From contig NZ_CP089538.1 of NCBI RefSeq assembly GCF_021233055.1, positions 1,345,501 through 1,409,500 on the forward strand: 64,000 nt of DNA, in the 5' to 3' direction. A program made the translations under genes and the position numbers. Origin of the DNA: Spirosoma oryzicola (GTDB taxonomy: Bacteria; Bacteroidota; Bacteroidia; Cytophagales; Spirosomataceae). Of this stretch, positions 25,700 to 34,629 are shown piece by piece (the stretch's first letter is position 1; each line of letters begins with the position of its first letter). The notes under the pieces are model-generated. The model worked only from the letters and a program-made list of their open reading frames with translations, made no database searches and was not told the origin of the DNA.

Positions 25700-27043
25700 A
25701 TGAGCAACTATAAACTGTATGGGGCTGTGCTGGTCATGGCGGGTTTGGCAACGCAATCAACATTCGGTCAGGGATCGACGCTGACCGCCCGAATGGACAA
25801 AACGGCTGAAGGACTCGAAAAAAAAGTAGTCGCCTGGCGTCGGGACTTCCACCAGCACCCTGAACTAGGTAACCGCGAATTTCAGACGGCTTCCAAAATT
25901 GCCGCTCATCTCCAATCGCTTGGCATCGAAGTAAAGACTGGCGTTGGTAAAACGGGGGTGGTTGGTTTGCTCAAAGGAGGAAAGCCCGGTCCGGTTGTTG
26001 CCCTGCGTGCTGACATGGATGGGTTACCCGTAACCGAGCGGGTAGATTTACCGTTCAAATCCGAGGCCCATACTGAGTATAATGGACAGCAAACCGGTAT
26101 CATGCACGCCTGCGGACACGATACGCACGTGGCTATGCTGATGGGGGCCGCCGAGGTATTGGCGTCCGTTAAAAACGAGCTGAAAGGAACGGTCAAATTT
26201 ATCTTTCAACCGGCCGAAGAAGGAGCACCAACCGGCGAAGAAGGCGGGGCTTACCTGATGGTGAAGGAAGGCGTACTCGAAAACCCAAAAGTGGATGCCA
26301 TTTTTGGATTACACATTAACTCGCAAACCGAAGTTGGCACGATCAAGTACCGGCCAGGAGCGACGATGGCCGCTGTCGATTCGTACGCGATCAAGATCAA
26401 GGGTAAACAAACCCACGGCGCATCACCCTGGTCGGGCGTTGACCCAATTGTTACATCGGCGCAGGTTGTCATGGGCCTGCAAACCATCGTCAGCCGAAAT
26501 TTACCGTTAACCGAAAATGCCGCTGTCGTGACGGTCGGAGCTATTCACGGCGGTATTCGTCAGAATATCATTCCGGAAGAGGTAAACATGATTGGTACGA
26601 TTCGGTCGCTGGACAACGAAATGCAGAAAACGATCCATCGCCGGATCAATGAAATTGCTACTAATATTGCCGAGAGCGCTGGTGCTAAAGCCGACGTGAA
26701 GATCGACGTAATGTACCCCGTAACGTATAACGACCCCAAGCTGACCGATCAGATGGTGCCAACGCTCGAAGCCCTGGCCGGTAAAAACAACATTAAGCTG
26801 ACTCCCGCTCAGACCGGGGCCGAAGATTTTTCGTTTTACCAGCAGAAGATACCCGGTTTCTTTTACTTCCTGGGCGGCATGACGAAAGGTAAAAAAGTTG
26901 AAGAAGCGGCCCCGCACCATACCCCCGATTTTCAAATTGACGAAAATTGCTTTGTACTGGGTATGAAATCACTTTGCCACCTTACTGTCGATTACATGGA
27001 ACAGTCAGGCAAGGGCAAAGGCATTGCCGTTAGCGGTAAATAA
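25700..27043 (+). CDS. Exported M20-family amidohydrolase (hippurate hydrolase-like)
   Basis: Zinc-dependent N-acyl-amino-acid amidohydrolase of 447 residues. The metal-site motifs are complete: RRDFHQHPELGN near 35, ALRADMDGLPV near 90, HACGHDTHVAML near 125 with the metal His/Cys, QPAEEG near 155 with the general-base Glu, FGLHIN near 190, and the C-terminal PHHTPDF. An N-terminal hydrophobic stretch ending TQSTFGQ is a likely signal peptide, so it should act in the periplasm, unlike many cytoplasmic relatives. The longest frame starts with TTG at 25658; the ATG at 25700 gives the signal peptide. Divergent from the second SusC/SusD operon; shared substrate is an inference. Confidence 0.9.
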   Translation: MSNYKLYGAVLVMAGLATQSTFGQGSTLTARMDKTAEGLEKKVVAWRRDFHQHPELGNREFQTASKIAAHLQSLGIEVKTGVGKTGVVGLLKGGKPGPVVALRADMDGLPVTERVDLPFKSEAHTEYNGQQTGIMHACGHDTHVAMLMGAAEVLASVKNELKGTVKFIFQPAEEGAPTGEEGGAYLMVKEGVLENPKVDAIFGLHINSQTEVGTIKYRPGATMAAVDSYAIKIKGKQTHGASPWSGVDPIVTSAQVVMGLQTIVSRNLPLTENAAVVTVGAIHGGIRQNIIPEEVNMIGTIRSLDNEMQKTIHRRINEIATNIAESAGAKADVKIDVMYPVTYNDPKLTDQMVPTLEALAGKNNIKLTPAQTGAEDFSFYQQKIPGFFYFLGGMTKGKKVEEAAPHHTPDFQIDENCFVLGMKSLCHLTVDYMEQSGKGKGIAVSGK

Positions 27044-27059
27044 AGATTCTTAGATTCAG

Positions 27060-27103
27060 AAGCCCAATGTACACGGAAGCGCGCACCTGTGCATTGGGCT
27101 TTT
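27060..27103. terminator. Two-way terminator between convergent genes
   Basis: AAGCCCAATG (27060-27069) pairs with CATTGGGCTT (27092-27101), followed by TT. It begins 16 bases after the amidohydrolase stop and its right end touches the stop region of the convergent SDR gene. Confidence 0.65.
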
Positions 27104-27900
27104 CAGGCACCTTCCCGCTTGCGCAGTATCCGGGAAAGCAGGTTGGGTAGAAACCGTTTCAGGTAAATGCCGTAAATCTCCGTACCGCCAATGTAAACTT
27201 CCTCTTTCGCGTTGGCAACGGCCTTCAATAAACGTTGGGCAAAGACATCGACAGCCATGCCCTGTTCCTGATTCGTATCCATCTTGTTGTGTACCTGTCC
27301 GTCGGCACCCAGCGCATGAAGTGAGATGGGGGTCCTGATATAACCCGGACAGACCAGCGTTACGCGCAAACCGGCATCGTAGGTCTCGGCCCGAAGCGCA
27401 TCAAAGAAGCCGTGCAAGGCGTGTTTACTGGCACAATAGCCCGAACGTTGCTTTGTGCCCAGTTTTCCCGCCACACTGCTGGTAACCACAAAATGGCCGC
27501 TTCCCTGAGCGAGCATCAGAGGCAACACTGCTTTCGTCAGCGCAACAACGCCAAAGAAGTTCACGTCCATCAGTCGCTGATAAACGGAAAAATCGGTGTC
27601 TACTACCGTGCTGCGCTGGGTAATTCCCGCATTCTGAAAAACGTAATCGATCCGGCCAAAGCGTTGACGCACCGCTTCGACATGCGTGGGCAAGCTCTTC
27701 ACATCCGTCATATCCATGGGCAGCACCAGTACGTCCGTTTCAGGAAGGTTTAGTTGAGCGGCTACCCGCTGTAGTTCGTCTATCCGCCGGGCCGACAGGA
27801 TCAGCTTGGGATTCTGTTTGGCTAATTCAATAGCAACCGCTTCGCCGATGCCTGACGACGCGCCTGTAATCCAAATCACTTTCTGAGAAAATACAGCCAT
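27103..27900 (-). CDS. Short-chain dehydrogenase/reductase (DHRS7-like)
   Basis: SDR of 265 residues. TGASSGIG starts at residue 12, SARR follows strand 2, a QNAG variant of the usual NNAG is near 90, the catalytic Ser is in VTSSVAGK near 141, and the active-site YCASK near 154. The C-terminal segment after 220 (IYGIYLKRFLPNLLSRILRKREG) is basic and amphipathic, as in the DHRS7/membrane-associated SDR branch, and may bind the inner membrane face. Substrate unknown. Divergent from the DUF2851 gene. Confidence 0.87.
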   Translation of the reverse strand: MAVFSQKVIWITGASSGIGEAVAIELAKQNPKLILSARRIDELQRVAAQLNLPETDVLVLPMDMTDVKSLPTHVEAVRQRFGRIDYVFQNAGITQRSTVVDTDFSVYQRLMDVNFFGVVALTKAVLPLMLAQGSGHFVVTSSVAGKLGTKQRSGYCASKHALHGFFDALRAETYDAGLRVTLVCPGYIRTPISLHALGADGQVHNKMDTNQEQGMAVDVFAQRLLKAVANAKEEVYIGGTEIYGIYLKRFLPNLLSRILRKREGA

Positions 27901-28046
27901 AGCATTGCAAGGAGAGACCGGACGGGCGCAGTATTCCGGTAATTTATTGATTAGTAAACGTTATTTTGATAAATGTTTCTTTATTTTTGGTTTCCTCCAA
28001 ACCAAAGACGACACAGGCTAATGCGTACCGTCAATTTGCTTTATCG

Positions 28047-29342
28047 GTGTCTGAATCCCTTTTATATTTTCTCTGGCAATATCAGTATTTTACGACAAAG
28101 GACCTGGTAACGACCGATGGTGAACCGGTGCAGGTAGTACACCCCGGCTTCCGTAATCTGGATTCGGGTCCTGATTTTTTCAACGCGCGGCTATTGATCA
28201 ATCACGTTGAATGGGTCGGAACGGTTGAGATGCATATCCGTACATCGGATTGGCTCGCTCATCGGCATCAGGACGACCGGGCATACGATAACGTTATTCT
28301 ACACGTGGTTTGGCAGGATGATCAGATCTCAACGGGGCGTCGCGTTGACCGCGCTAACGGAACCCCGCTGCCTACGCTTGAGTTTGCTCCCCTTATCGAC
28401 GCGACCTACCTTGATCGGTATAAACTGCTAACGGAATCGGTTGATGTCATCCCCTGCGCCGGGCAGTTTCGGTCCGTGCAACCGCTACGCATTACATCCA
28501 TGCTGGACAAAACAATGCTGCAACGGCTGGAACGAAAAGCGGCTGGTGTTCGGGCTGTGTTCGAGCAAACGAACGGGGATTGGGAAGAAACGGCCTACCG
28601 CCTACTGGCAATCAACATGGGCTTTAAAATCAACGCGGAGCCGATGGCTCAACTCAGCCGGGCTGTACCGTTGAAAGCGTTGCTAAAACACCGTGATGTG
28701 TTGGTTCAGGCCGAAGCCATGCTGTTTGGTACGGCGGGATTGCTCAACGACGCTGATACACCAGACGACTATCAAACGATGCTTCAGCGGGAATACCGTT
28801 TCCTGGCCGCCAAATACAGCCTTGCAGACAAACAGGTTGCTACCCACGCCTGGAAGTGGGGACGATTGCGACCAGCTAATTTTCCTACGTTACGATTGGC
28901 GCAGCTGGCGCGTCTGGTGACGCATCACGCCAGTTTATTTTCCTTATTTGCCGGTACCAGCGATGCGTCGCTTTTGATGAAGTCGCTTCAACTTACACCG
29001 TCCGACTACTGGCATTCGCATTATCGCTTCGGGAAGGCAACGGAGAAAACCGTACCAGCAATAGGGGTGACCTCCGCCACAACGATTGTGATCAATACCG
29101 TGGTGCCGTTGCTGGCGGCTTATGCGCATCATCGTGGTCAATCGACTTTCTTGGATCGGGCCATTGACCTATTGGAGCAGTTACCGTCAGAAAAAAACCG
29201 TCTGACCGACGGTTGGGAGGAATTAGGACTTAGTATGCGCACGGCTTTTGACTCACAAGCGGCTATTGAACTGCACAATGAGTTCTGTACCACCAAAAAG
29301 TGCCTCAGCTGTCAGATCGGCGCATGGCTGGTACGCGGTTAA
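28047..29342 (+). CDS. DUF2851-family protein
   Basis: Conserved cytoplasmic protein of unknown function, about 431 residues. Family features: LLYFLWQYQYFTTKDL at the N-terminus, GEPVQVVHPGFRNLDSGPDFFNARL near 25-50, VGTVEMHIRTSDW and YDNVILHVVW. The C-terminus carries CTTKKCLSCQIG, a possible metal site with three Cys. No ATG is in frame near the conserved start; the open frame reaches a TTG at 27966, but homologues begin close to the GTG at 28047 (VSESLLYFL), which was chosen. The ATG at 28021 is out of frame. No operon partner. Confidence 0.83.
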   Translation: MSESLLYFLWQYQYFTTKDLVTTDGEPVQVVHPGFRNLDSGPDFFNARLLINHVEWVGTVEMHIRTSDWLAHRHQDDRAYDNVILHVVWQDDQISTGRRVDRANGTPLPTLEFAPLIDATYLDRYKLLTESVDVIPCAGQFRSVQPLRITSMLDKTMLQRLERKAAGVRAVFEQTNGDWEETAYRLLAINMGFKINAEPMAQLSRAVPLKALLKHRDVLVQAEAMLFGTAGLLNDADTPDDYQTMLQREYRFLAAKYSLADKQVATHAWKWGRLRPANFPTLRLAQLARLVTHHASLFSLFAGTSDASLLMKSLQLTPSDYWHSHYRFGKATEKTVPAIGVTSATTIVINTVVPLLAAYAHHRGQSTFLDRAIDLLEQLPSEKNRLTDGWEELGLSMRTAFDSQAAIELHNEFCTTKKCLSCQIGAWLVRG

Positions 29343-29351
29343 GGTTTTTTT

Positions 29352-29419
29352 GACAGGATTAACAAGATTAACAGGATGATCTGTAAAGAAAATATCTTGT
29401 CAATTCTGTTAATCCTGTC
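29352..29419. repeat. GACAGGATT-type inverted repeat, first unit
   Basis: GACAGGATTAACA (29352-29364) is repeated inverted at 29407-29419; the inner parts pair with a few mismatches. It lies 10 bases after the DUF2851 stop. Same family as 29450-29499 and 52276-52381. Confidence 0.7.
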
Positions 29420-29449
29420 TATAAAAAAAACAGCGGTAAAGGTTGTTTT

Positions 29450-29499
29450 GACAGGCTTAACAGGATGATCTGTAAAGAAAACATCCTGTTAAGCCTGTC
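29450..29499. repeat. GACAGGATT-type inverted repeat, second unit
   Basis: Perfect 18-base stem (29450-29467 with 29482-29499) around ATCTGTAAAGAAAA, a loop sequence almost identical to that of the first unit at 29380-29393. It ends 11 bases before the stop codon of the convergent oxidoreductase and probably serves as terminator. Confidence 0.75.
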
Positions 29500-29509
29500 T
29501 GTAAAAAAT

Positions 29510-30835
29510 CTACGTGACGATCATGTCCTGTTTGGTCGAATCCCAGGTTACGCGTTTACCCGTGTGCAGCGCCGTGGTCGCCATGATGTTCGCTACTGAG
29601 TGATTGAAGCCGACGCGTGCGGGTGCATTGGGCTCTTTGCGGCTCCGTACGCATTCCATCCAGTTCAGCATGTGCAACGAGGTCATCGGATCGCCACCTG
29701 TATTCGCCGATGTTTCCATCTTGGCGGCATTGCCAAGTGACATTTCGGGCAGCAGATTCGCCTGCATGTTCATATCTTTGGCGTACTTGGCTTCGAGACC
29801 ACCATCCGGCGAAATCTTGTTCGTGTCGAGGTTGATCATACCACCGTTCGAGTAGTAGTACTCCTTAACCCCGCCCGCTTCGTTGTTCATTCGGGATGAA
29901 TAAAGCACCTGAAATCCTTTGGTTTTGTCGTTGTCTGGGCCGTAATCGAACACCGCCGTGAACGTATCGGCGTTGGTGCGGCCATCTTTCCACGAATAAA
30001 TGCCACCATTGGCGACTACCGACCGGGGATGATCTAATCCGCTGAACCAGTGTACTGTATCAATCTGGTGCGACATCCACTGTCCCGGAATCCCCGACGA
30101 GTAGGGGTAGAACAAGCGGAACTCAAGGTATTTGCGCGGGTCCCAGGCCGTTTTGGGACGATTCAACTGGAAGCGGTCCCAGTCGGTGTCTTCCTTCCGG
30201 ATCTCGGAGACCAGTTTAGGCCGACGCCAGCGACCCGGCTGGTTTACGTTCCAGGTCATTTCAACCATGGTTATGTCGCCAAACTTGCCGGATCTGATAA
30301 AGTCGTTGGCAGAGTGGTAGTTCGGCGCTGAACGACGCTGGGAGCCGACCTGGACAATTTTCTTCGTGCTTTCAACGGCTTTCAGCGCTTTACGCGCATC
30401 TTCCAGCGATTCGGCAAAGGGCTTTTCACAGTAAACGTCGCGACCTGCTTCGACGGCGGCTGCACAATGCAGAGCGTGCTGAAAATCGGCGGTTGAAATA
30501 ATAACCGCATCGACATCTTTGCGGTCAAGGAGTTCGTCGTTGTTGCGGGCTTTGAAAAATGTACTATCATTTAAGCCTTTGCCTTTCAGGTATTGTTCCG
30601 CTTCGTCGCGACGGCGGTTCCAGATATCCGATACACCAACAAAGGCAAAATTCTGTTTTTGCGCGTGTTCGGCAAAGGCGGGAGCGAGCGATTGCCGAAA
30701 GCGATCGGAGAAACCGATAATACCAACCCGAACGCGGTCGTTTGAACCAAGAATACGGGCGTAACTACCCGCCGAGAAACTCATACCGAGTCCGGCCAGG
30801 GCAGATTTTTTGATGAACTCACGACGGTTTTCCAT
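29510..30835 (-). CDS. Tat-exported Gfo/Idh/MocA-family dehydrogenase
   Basis: Predicted periplasmic oxidoreductase of about 441 residues, last gene of the operon running from FecR at 38662. It starts with a twin-arginine signal (ENRREFIKKSALAGLG), followed by the Rossmann motif VGIIGFSDR, VDAVIISTADFQHA and YCEKPFAES near 145 with the conserved Lys. The extended C-terminal half (WNVNQPGRWRRP, GQWMSHQIDTVHW, DTFTAVFDYGP) is typical of the exported Bacteroidota branch, some members of which oxidise glycosides at C3 using a tightly bound cofactor. The open frame begins at 30880, but the ATG at 30835 starts the Tat signal. With DUF1080 and the TIM-barrel protein it fits a 3-keto-glycoside pathway. 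Confidence 0.88.
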   Translation of the reverse strand: MENRREFIKKSALAGLGMSFSAGSYARILGSNDRVRVGIIGFSDRFRQSLAPAFAEHAQKQNFAFVGVSDIWNRRRDEAEQYLKGKGLNDSTFFKARNNDELLDRKDVDAVIISTADFQHALHCAAAVEAGRDVYCEKPFAESLEDARKALKAVESTKKIVQVGSQRRSAPNYHSANDFIRSGKFGDITMVEMTWNVNQPGRWRRPKLVSEIRKEDTDWDRFQLNRPKTAWDPRKYLEFRLFYPYSSGIPGQWMSHQIDTVHWFSGLDHPRSVVANGGIYSWKDGRTNADTFTAVFDYGPDNDKTKGFQVLYSSRMNNEAGGVKEYYYSNGGMINLDTNKISPDGGLEAKYAKDMNMQANLLPEMSLGNAAKMETSANTGGDPMTSLHMLNWMECVRSRKEPNAPARVGFNHSVANIMATTALHTGKRVTWDSTKQDMIVT

Positions 30836-30929
30836 ATTATGGAGGAGGTAAGGGGCTGATAAATAGACGGTAGATAACAAACAAAGACAAAAGACGGGTT
30901 TGTCTAATGGCTATTGTTGCGAGTCTTTT

Positions 30930-31673
30930 TTAAAGAGTCTTGATTTTAATGTTGCGGTAAGAAACCTTATTGCCGTGATCCTGCAATAGGATATGTCCTT
31001 TCGGTGCTTCGCCAAACCGACCATTGGTATTGTAGTCCGGTGCTTTGTACTTACTCATCGCTACCAGTTCGCGGAATTGTTCGCTGCCGCGCTCATACTC
31101 AACAACTTTCTTGCCATTGAGCCAATGCTCTACGTGCTTGCCTTTGGCGATAACCCGTCCCGTGTTCCAGTCACCGATTGGGTTTGCCTGTTTGTCTTTG
31201 GCCGGAATCAAATCGTACAACGAACCAACCGTGCGGTTCCCATTGCGTCCGAGTTTCGCATCCGGGTGTTTATCATCATCAAGCACCTGAAACTCCAGGC
31301 CAAATGCCGATCCTTTCGGCTTCGGATAATTCTCGACCACGTAATACTTGACACCACTGTTGGCTCCTTCAGTTAGTTTGAAGTCGAACATTAAGTCGAA
31401 ATCGCCGTACTCGCCGGTTGACACAATGTCGCCAAAGCTTTGTGATTCGGAGCCGTCGGATTGCTGAATAGTTAACAAACCATCCGAAACGTTCCAGCCT
31501 TTTTCGGGAAACTTGTCTTTGTAAACACCACGCCAGCCGTTCGTCGTTTTACCGTCGAAAAGCAGTTTCCAGCCTTCCTTCTTTTCTTTGTCGGTCAGCG
31601 TATTCGGCGTTTGGGGCTTCTCGGCGGCCATCAGGCTAACGAGCAGTAAAGCAGAAATAAGGAATTGTTTCAT
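30930..31673 (-). CDS. Exported DUF1080 protein (3-keto-disaccharide hydrolase family)
   Basis: Exported protein of 247 residues: short signal peptide (MKQFLISALLLVSLMAAE), then one concanavalin-like domain with EGWKLLFDGKTTNGWRG, GDFDLMFDFKLTEGANSGVKYYV, FGLEFQVLDDDKHPD and GHILLQDHGNKVSYRNIKI, the complete PF06439 pattern. Family knowledge: members split 3-keto-glycosides by hydrolysis or elimination after a partner dehydrogenase has oxidised C3. It lies between the TIM-barrel isomerase/epimerase (62 bases upstream) and the Tat-exported dehydrogenase (94 bases downstream), which provides the expected partners. Confidence 0.9.
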   Translation of the reverse strand: MKQFLISALLLVSLMAAEKPQTPNTLTDKEKKEGWKLLFDGKTTNGWRGVYKDKFPEKGWNVSDGLLTIQQSDGSESQSFGDIVSTGEYGDFDLMFDFKLTEGANSGVKYYVVENYPKPKGSAFGLEFQVLDDDKHPDAKLGRNGNRTVGSLYDLIPAKDKQANPIGDWNTGRVIAKGKHVEHWLNGKKVVEYERGSEQFRELVAMSKYKAPDYNTNGRFGEAPKGHILLQDHGNKVSYRNIKIKTL

Positions 31674-31714
31674 GCTGTTTTAGAATCAGTACTTTTTCGC
31701 GTCGGTTGTATAAA

Positions 31715-31759
31715 AAAACACTACACTATCCGTCGTTACAACGGATAGTGTAGTGTTTT
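31715..31759 (-). terminator. Hairpin overlapping the stop codon of the TIM-barrel gene
   Basis: Perfect 19-base stem (31715-31733 with 31741-31759), 7-base loop. One arm is coding sequence for the last residues (KTLHYPL) and the TAA at 31736-31738 lies in the loop; A7/T7 follows. It sits inside the operon, so it may reduce rather than stop expression of the two downstream genes. Confidence 0.65.
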
Positions 31760-32677
31760 CGTGATGTACTCCTTGTTAATACTAGCGCACTGAGCGGGCG
31801 TTTTGTCAGTTTCCGGAACACCGTCCAGTTCAATGACTCCCCAGCCTTTGAAGTTAATCTCGTCCAGCGCTTTGAATACCGCCGGGACATCGACGTTACC
31901 ACGGCCCAACTCAACGAATTTGTAGGCTTTCGGATCGTCGGGCTTATCGGGACGGGGCGACAGCGTGTCTTTGAGGTGCAGGGCGTGAATAATGTCTTTG
32001 TACTGTTTAACCGCTTTTTCGGGTTGTCCACCGCCTTGTTTGTAGTGGGCAATGTCGAGCAGCAGTTTACAGTATTTCGGGTTCATCGCCTGCACGATCA
32101 CATCGACTTCTTCGGGTGTCTCCCCGAGTTGGTGCATGTGGTTGTGGTACGTTGCCTGAACGCCCATGTCGGCGGTTTGCTTGCCAATCTCGTTCATGAC
32201 AGCCGCGAGTCGCTTAAGTTCTTCCGTCGTCGGCTGGCGGTCCTTCGGGCGAAGGGTATTGGTCATCTGAAACGCAGAGCCGCCGAGTGCTTTGACAAAG
32301 CTGGCGTGAGCCACGTGCATATCAATGGTACTTTGTTCCTTCGCCGGATCGATCTCAACGTTACCGCTCGAAAACATCGCCAGCGTCAGCCGATTCTTGT
32401 CGAGCAGCGCTTTTAGTTCGGAAGGCTTGGCGCGGTACGTGCCAAAAACATTGGCCCGCAGCTGAATGCCTTTATAACCTAGCGCCGACAGATCCTGAAT
32501 GGCCTGAAGCGTCTGCGCGTCGGTGTTGCCCCAGGTGATGGCGGAGTAAGCAATCTTAAGCCCTAGCTTTTCAGGATGTGCTGATTGCGCGAAAAGCCGG
32601 GTTGTACCCGTGGCAAGTGCCATTGCCGATAGGCCGGCGGTGGTGAGAAACTGCCGTCTGTTTACAGTCTCCTGCAT
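31736..32677 (-). CDS. Tat-exported sugar isomerase/epimerase-like TIM-barrel protein
   Basis: Predicted periplasmic protein of 313 residues. Twin-arginine signal (VNRRQFLTTAGLSAMALATG), then an AP-endonuclease-2/xylose-isomerase-like TIM barrel: LKIAYSAITWGN, LGYKGIQLRANVFG, TYHNHMHQLGETPEE near 200 with metal-ligand His, LLDIAHYKQGGG near 230, IHALHLKD with His/Asp, WGVIELDGVPET with Glu. The metal-binding pattern of the IolE/IolH family is intact. The open frame continues upstream to 32986 across a terminator and into the SusD stop region, so the ATG at 32677 is used. Operon partners suggest action on keto-sugars released by DUF1080, or as a lyase. Confidence 0.87.
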   Translation of the reverse strand: MQETVNRRQFLTTAGLSAMALATGTTRLFAQSAHPEKLGLKIAYSAITWGNTDAQTLQAIQDLSALGYKGIQLRANVFGTYRAKPSELKALLDKNRLTLAMFSSGNVEIDPAKEQSTIDMHVAHASFVKALGGSAFQMTNTLRPKDRQPTTEELKRLAAVMNEIGKQTADMGVQATYHNHMHQLGETPEEVDVIVQAMNPKYCKLLLDIAHYKQGGGQPEKAVKQYKDIIHALHLKDTLSPRPDKPDDPKAYKFVELGRGNVDVPAVFKALDEINFKGWGVIELDGVPETDKTPAQCASINKEYITKTLHYPL

Positions 32678-32769
32678 ACGTAGAAAGGATAGTCCGTATT
32701 GACCGGTGCGTGAAATTAAATCGTTTTCTGTTCCTGAATAAGGGCAGTCGCGCGTTGTTCTACTGATAA

Positions 32770-32829
32770 AATCAGCTAAAAGCGCGAAAAGGCGGGTGAT
32801 AGAGCTGCTTTTCGCGCTTTTAGCTGATT
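32770..32829 (-). terminator. 22-base perfect hairpin after SusD
   Basis: Arms 32770-32791 and 32808-32829 are exact complements with a 16-base loop; the hairpin starts 12 bases after the SusD stop and lies within the operon, before the Tat-exported TIM-barrel gene. It may lower expression of the enzymes relative to SusC/SusD. Confidence 0.65.
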
Positions 32830-32840
32830 CGTTTTGCCGA

Positions 32841-34550
32841 TTAATAACCAGGATTCTGTGCGAAGCCCGGACTACCATCCGCATTCTTTTCGGTACGGTC
32901 AATCTGCGTCTGTGGAATAGGTCGCAGGTTGTGGATGTCCCGGACGTTAGGAGCTGCCTGAGGATTGTACAGCTTAACCCGCTCAACCAGATTGCCCCAG
33001 CGTTTTAGATCCATCCACCGCGTTTGCTCGCCGAGCAATTCCCGGCCTCGCTCCTGATAGATCATTTCCATGTCCATTTGCGCCGAGGTTATTTCCATGG
33101 CCGTCTCTTTGCCCGGCCAGGCCGCCCGGCGACGAACCACGTTGATAGCCGTAGTAGCCTCCGTGGTTTTGCCTTGCTTCAATTGCGCTTCGGCCAGGAT
33201 CAGATACGTTTCCGCGAGCCGGAACGCCAGATAATCGCGGCTGCCTTGTTCGTAGGTCCGGTCGGGACGGAGGGGATCAAAGAATTTTTGCAGTGTTGGG
33301 AACAAGGCTTCGTTGTAAGCACTCGGTACAAGTACCTGATAAGGTTTTGCGGCCCGCTGTGCCAACGTCCATTCAACACCCGGAATGTAAATAGCCGTGT
33401 CACCGGCTTTAAACGTAACGGTCTTTTTCGAGTTGTCGAAGGCCGTGTTGTAGGTACCGGGATTGTTACTCAACCAGGTATCTCTAAACGTTTTCTTGTA
33501 GCGGGAATCATTGACCCGATCTTTGAAAACCGTCTCTAAGCAGTAAGCAGTCGGGCGCAGGCGTTTGAATGGGCGTCCGTAAAAAATATCCCGAACCATA
33601 CCGGCCTGCACGTCGTACTGCATCCCGAAAAACAAGTGCAGGTTATTACCGCCGGTGTTACCTCCCGAATTGGCGACTGGAGGAGTGGAGGCATTGGTCA
33701 GCGGGTCCGACGTGTATTGAACGGCAAAGATGACCTCGTCGCTAATCTCCCCGGCACCCTGCGCAAATACGTTGGCAAAGTCAGACACTAATTTAAACCC
33801 GTAGTTATTGATCACATTGGTGGCATACGTAGCTGCTTTCGCGTAATCATCAGCTGCTTTGGCCGACGAGGTCGCTTTGGTCAGGTACACACGAGCCAGC
33901 AGGTGTTCGGCAGCTGCTTTGGTAGCGCGACCATAATCCGCCGATCTGATCTTAGGGTCTAAATCCGGTGCCGCCGATTCGAGATCAGACAGGATCGCCT
34001 TGTAAACATCGGCTTCGGTAGCCCGGCTGGTTTTTTTGGTAGGGGCCAGGGTTTCCGTTAAGCGCAGGTCAACACCACCCCACTGCTGTAAAAGAATAAA
34101 GTAGTAGTGCGCACGCAGAAATTTTGCTTCGGCCACCCGGAGTTTTTTCACTGCGTCCGAAACGGTAGCTGTCGGAGCCCGTTCGATCACCGAATTGCAG
34201 GTATTGATACCCCGGTACAATTCCTCCCAAACGTTTTGCAGAAAATCCACGAAGCTATTGAGCTGGGTATCGTAGAAATGAAAGCCTTTGTACCCCCCGT
34301 CGGCCCCCGTTGCGTACAGATCGGTACCGTACTCGGTCATGGTCAGGCCCTGCTGCGTACCGTAAAAGCTCCGTAAAGGCGCGTAGGATGCCCTGACGGC
34401 ATCTTCAAAGCCCTTCGGGGTATTCACGTAATCGTTACCAATACTGGAAATTACTTTTTCATCCAGTATATCCTTGCAGGCCTGACCACTCAGCAGGAGT
34501 GTTGCCAGCCCGAGGATACGGAATGATTTTGCGGAAAGTATCGACTTCAT
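32841..34550 (-). CDS. SusD/RagB-family outer-membrane lipoprotein
   Basis: Surface binding partner of the SusC encoded 79 bases upstream. Lipobox SGQAC with Cys at residue 25; N-terminal SusD-like part (WEELYRGINTCNSVIERAP, AKFLRAHYYFILLQQWGGVDL); C-terminal RagB/SusD part with YLAFRLAETYLILAEAQLKQG, INVVRRRAAW, MIYQERGRELLGEQTRWMDLKRWG and the ending GFAQNPGY. 569 residues is normal. By operon it should recognise the glycan or glycoside later attacked by the exported dehydrogenase and DUF1080 enzyme. Confidence 0.94.
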   Translation of the reverse strand: MKSILSAKSFRILGLATLLLSGQACKDILDEKVISSIGNDYVNTPKGFEDAVRASYAPLRSFYGTQQGLTMTEYGTDLYATGADGGYKGFHFYDTQLNSFVDFLQNVWEELYRGINTCNSVIERAPTATVSDAVKKLRVAEAKFLRAHYYFILLQQWGGVDLRLTETLAPTKKTSRATEADVYKAILSDLESAAPDLDPKIRSADYGRATKAAAEHLLARVYLTKATSSAKAADDYAKAATYATNVINNYGFKLVSDFANVFAQGAGEISDEVIFAVQYTSDPLTNASTPPVANSGGNTGGNNLHLFFGMQYDVQAGMVRDIFYGRPFKRLRPTAYCLETVFKDRVNDSRYKKTFRDTWLSNNPGTYNTAFDNSKKTVTFKAGDTAIYIPGVEWTLAQRAAKPYQVLVPSAYNEALFPTLQKFFDPLRPDRTYEQGSRDYLAFRLAETYLILAEAQLKQGKTTEATTAINVVRRRAAWPGKETAMEITSAQMDMEMIYQERGRELLGEQTRWMDLKRWGNLVERVKLYNPQAAPNVRDIHNLRPIPQTQIDRTEKNADGSPGFAQNPGY

Positions 34551-34629
34551 TATTGTAGAATCTAAAGGTTTTATGAGCCTATAAAGCGTTGTTCAGGCTG
34601 TGAACTTGAACCCGCAGTCAGGCAAGGGT

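Noticed and set aside
25558..25707. 50-codon N-terminal extension of the second SusC
   Set aside because: Contains the promoter and lies before a good signal peptide starting at 25557.
29352..29499. CRISPR-like array of short repeats
   Set aside because: The units are inverted hairpin arms with near-identical loops, not regularly spaced direct repeats with unique spacers.
32678..32986. 103-codon N-terminal extension of the TIM-barrel isomerase-like protein
   Set aside because: Crosses a 22-base hairpin and overlaps the end of SusD; the Tat signal begins at the ATG at 32677.
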